This document shows positions 5,971-7,920 of a DNA stretch of 7,920 bases, piece after piece. Location: positions 1 through 7,920 of the forward strand of contig SKII01000061.1 of NCBI GenBank assembly GCA_007116505.1. Direction: 5' to 3'. Below the pieces are notes generated by a model. It saw only the letters and a list, made by a program, of their open reading frames with translations. It did not search any database and was not told where the DNA came from. Position numbers and translations under genes: made by a program. Within the stretch, counting starts at the first letter, position 1; every line of letters starts with the position of its first letter. Source of the stretch: Nitriliruptoraceae bacterium. GTDB lineage: Bacteria > Actinomycetota > Nitriliruptoria > Nitriliruptorales > Nitriliruptoraceae.

Positions 5971-7266
5971 GTGGGGAGCACGCTCGTCGCTCGTGTCCGC
6001 CGTATGGGAGCGCTGACCGGACTCGCCCTCCTGCTCGGCCCGCTCGTCGCCCTCGCCCTCCCTCCCTCGTCCGCCGGCGCGCAGGACGTCGAGGTCATCT
6101 CGGGACGGTTCCGCTACGAGGGTGAACCGGTGCCAGGCGTCCGTGTCAGCGTCACCGACGCGGACTCCGGCGCGGTGCTCGAGGGCGTGTCGGGGGAGGA
6201 CGGGCGCTGGGAGGTCCCCCTGCCCGGCCCCGGCGTCTACGTCGTGGAGGTCGACACCGCCAGCCTGCCGGAGGGCATCGGCCTCCGCGATCCGGAGCAG
6301 ACCAGCGTCGAGGTGCGGGTGCTCGAGAACGCCAGCGCCGCCGCGGTGTTCGCGCTCGGGGAGGCCGTGGACGCCGGCTCGGACCTGCTCCGGCGCATCC
6401 TGCAGAACGGCCTGAACGGCCTCAAGTTCGGCCTGATCATCGGGATCACGTCCGTCGGCCTCTCGCTCATCTTCGGGACCACCGGACTCGTCAACTTCGC
6501 CCACGGTGACCTCGTCACCATCGGGGCGTTCGCAGCGTTCTTCCTCAACGTCACCGTGGGACTGCCGCTGCTCGTCGCCGCACCGATCGCCGTCGTGTTC
6601 GGAGGCCTCATCGCCGGGGCGCTCGACCGAGGGCTCTGGCGACCGATGCGCCGTCAGAGCGCCGGGCTGATCTCGATGCTCGTCGTCTCCATCGGCCTCG
6701 CGTTCGTCCTGCGCCACGTCGTGCTGCTGTTCTTCGGAGGGTCACGCCTCGCCTACGCCGACTACAGCCTCCAGACCGCGATGCGGTTCGGGCTCATCCG
6801 CGTCACGCCCGTCGAGCTGTGGGTGATGGGCCTCTCGATCGCGATGCTCGTCGGCGTCGGACTCATGCTCACGACGACGCGCCTCGGCAAGTCCATGCGC
6901 GCCGTCGCGGACAACCGTGACCTCGCGGAGTCCTCCGGCATCGACGTGCAGCGCGTCATCCTCTCCGTGTGGGTGCTCGGCGGGATGCTCACCGCCGTCG
7001 GCGGCGTGTTCCTCGGCGTCATCGAGTCGGTGGACTACCTCATGGGCTTCCGGCTGCTCCTGCTGATGTTCGCCGGCGTCATCCTCGGCGGGCTCGGCTC
7101 CGCCTACGGCGCGATGGTCGGGGGACTCGTCGTCGGCTTCGTCAGCGAGATCAGCACCGTCTGGTTCTCGAGCCAGATCAAGTACGTGTGGGCGCTGCTC
7201 GTGCTCATCGTCATCCTGCTCGTCCGCCCGCAGGGCATCCTCGGACGCAGGGAGCGCTTCGGATGA
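5971..7266 (+). CDS. livH: Branched-chain amino acid ABC transporter permease LivH with N-terminal extracytoplasmic domain
   Basis: This is one of the two membrane subunits of a HAAT-family ABC importer for branched-chain amino acids or related substrates (some relatives move urea or amides). From the GTG at 5971 it has 431 residues, against about 290-300 for ordinary LivH. Residues 1-37 look like a signal peptide: Arg at 8, 10 and 11, hydrophobic core 13-30, and a likely cut after AGA at 35-37. Residues about 38-129 resemble a carboxypeptidase-regulatory or SpaA-like beta-sandwich, with GEPVPGVRVSV near 51, GEDGRW at 75-80 and GPGVYVVEV at 86-94. The permease core runs from about 140 to the end with about eight helices. 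It contains the LivH signature NFAHGD (175-180) and the cytoplasmic ATPase-contact loop RLGKSMRAVADNRDLAESSG near 304-323. The C-terminus LLVRPQGILGRRERFG is typical of LivH. The stop overlaps the livM start by four bases. The family assignment is secure. The extra domain's fold is judged by eye, and its role (for example contact with a binding protein) is unknown. Confidence 0.92.
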   Translation: MGSTLVARVRRMGALTGLALLLGPLVALALPPSSAGAQDVEVISGRFRYEGEPVPGVRVSVTDADSGAVLEGVSGEDGRWEVPLPGPGVYVVEVDTASLPEGIGLRDPEQTSVEVRVLENASAAAVFALGEAVDAGSDLLRRILQNGLNGLKFGLIIGITSVGLSLIFGTTGLVNFAHGDLVTIGAFAAFFLNVTVGLPLLVAAPIAVVFGGLIAGALDRGLWRPMRRQSAGLISMLVVSIGLAFVLRHVVLLFFGGSRLAYADYSLQTAMRFGLIRVTPVELWVMGLSIAMLVGVGLMLTTTRLGKSMRAVADNRDLAESSGIDVQRVILSVWVLGGMLTAVGGVFLGVIESVDYLMGFRLLLLMFAGVILGGLGSAYGAMVGGLVVGFVSEISTVWFSSQIKYVWALLVLIVILLVRPQGILGRRERFG

Positions 7267-7920
7267 TCGAGACCCTCCTCTTCGACGCGCTCCGGTCCGC
7301 CGTCGGACCGACGGCAGCGACCTACGCACTGCTCGCCGTGGGCCTCAACATCCACTTCGGCTACACGGGCCTGCTGAACTTCGGGCAGGTCGGGTTCATG
7401 CTCGTCGGCGCCTACGGGCTCGCCATCACCGTCTCGGTGTTCGGTGGCTCCGTCTGGCTCGGCGTCCTCGTCGGCATCCTCGCCGCCGTCGCGCTCTCCC
7501 TCGTCCTCGGGCTGCCGACGCTGCGCCTCAGGGCCGACTACCTCGCCATCACGACCATCGCGGCCGGCGAGATCCTCCGCTTCCTCGTGCGCAACACCTC
7601 GAGCGACCCGTTCACCGGCAGCGTCTTCGGCCTGCGGCAGTTCGGCAGCGGCTTCTACGCGATCTCACCGTTCAGCGGCGGAGGGGACTACCTCGGTCCG
7701 CTGCGGTTCAGCGCGAACCGCATGTGGGTGACGAGCGTCGGATGGGGGCTCGTGCTGCTGCTCTCGCTCGGAGTGTGGGCGCTGATGCGGAGCCCCTGGG
7801 GACGCGTGCTGCGGTCGATCCGTGAGGACGAGGACGCGGCCCGCAGCCTCGGCAAGAACGTGTTCCTCTACAAGATGCAGAGCCTGATCCTCGGCGGGGT
7901 CATCGGCGCGATCGGCGGCA
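7263..7920 (+). CDS. livM: Branched-chain amino acid ABC transporter permease LivM, 3' end outside window
   Basis: This is the second membrane subunit of the same importer, pairing with LivH in the cytoplasmic membrane. The first 219 residues are present, of roughly 300-350 expected. Seen: NFGQVGF at 39-45 (the LivM counterpart of the LivH NFAHG motif), the LivM hallmark GLPTLRLRADYLAITTIA at 83-100 with GEILR after it, and the ATPase-contact loop SPWGRVLRSIREDEDAARS at 177-195. The sequence then enters the next helix at the edge. The N-terminus is short, with no extra domain like that of LivH. The ATG overlaps the livH stop as ATGA, and AGGGAG lies eight bases upstream, so translational coupling is likely. 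The ATPase genes livG and livF and a binding-protein gene would be expected nearby but are not in view. Confidence 0.95.
   Translation, partial: MIETLLFDALRSAVGPTAATYALLAVGLNIHFGYTGLLNFGQVGFMLVGAYGLAITVSVFGGSVWLGVLVGILAAVALSLVLGLPTLRLRADYLAITTIAAGEILRFLVRNTSSDPFTGSVFGLRQFGSGFYAISPFSGGGDYLGPLRFSANRMWVTSVGWGLVLLLSLGVWALMRSPWGRVLRSIREDEDAARSLGKNVFLYKMQSLILGGVIGAIGG

Noticed and set aside
5887..6717. Minus-strand frame of 276 codons opposite livH
   Set aside because: Antisense to a clearly coding livH; the product is rich in Asp, Glu, Arg and Gly with no domain.
1..7920. CRISPR array, transposase, phage, toxin-antitoxin or defence genes
   Set aside because: Looked for repeats with spacers, terminal inverted repeats and motifs of these families; none seen. 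A tRNA gene can serve as an integration site, but no integrase or duplicated tRNA end is present here.

Overview
The window is a stretch of very GC-rich DNA (about 70% by eye, with codon third positions almost all G or C). It is densely packed with ordinary metabolic and transport genes. Codon use, GTG starts, TANNNT-type -10 boxes and the protein styles fit an Actinomycetota bacterium, possibly a deep-branching lineage such as Nitriliruptoria or Acidimicrobiia. The genus cannot be read from the sequence.

Layout. Positions 1-580 (minus strand, cut by the window edge) encode the N-terminal part of a proton-conducting antiporter-type membrane subunit, of the MrpD/NuoN-like family. A 168-bp gap follows, then acetyl-CoA synthetase (acs, 749-2722, minus). 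A 120-bp divergent intergenic region separates acs from rsgA (2843-3859, plus), the ribosome-assembly GTPase. After 63 bp comes a lactate-permease-family carboxylate transporter (3923-5701, plus). A tRNA-Cys(GCA) gene lies at 5769-5839. It is followed by the start of a branched-chain amino acid (HAAT-type) ABC transporter operon: livH (5971-7266) and livM (from 7263, cut by the window end), overlapping by ATGA. No gene-free stretch exceeds 300 bases; the largest gap is 168 bp.

How it fits together. Acs activates acetate to acetyl-CoA, and the permease imports lactate or a related short carboxylate. They sit on either side of rsgA, so the region may contribute to use of small organic acids, although the two genes are divergent and not one operon. 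The liv genes are a separate unit for amino-acid (or amide/urea-type) import; the ATPases and binding protein presumably lie beyond the window.

The most notable item is the LivH permease. Before its membrane core it has a predicted signal peptide and an extracytoplasmic domain of about 90 residues resembling a carboxypeptidase-regulatory (Greek-key) module. In front of that gene are a -10 box, a 10-bp tandem repeat and a perfect 14-bp palindrome, which together look like a regulated promoter. No CRISPR array, insertion sequence, phage gene, toxin-antitoxin pair or defence system was seen, and I find no evidence of a wholly new system here.
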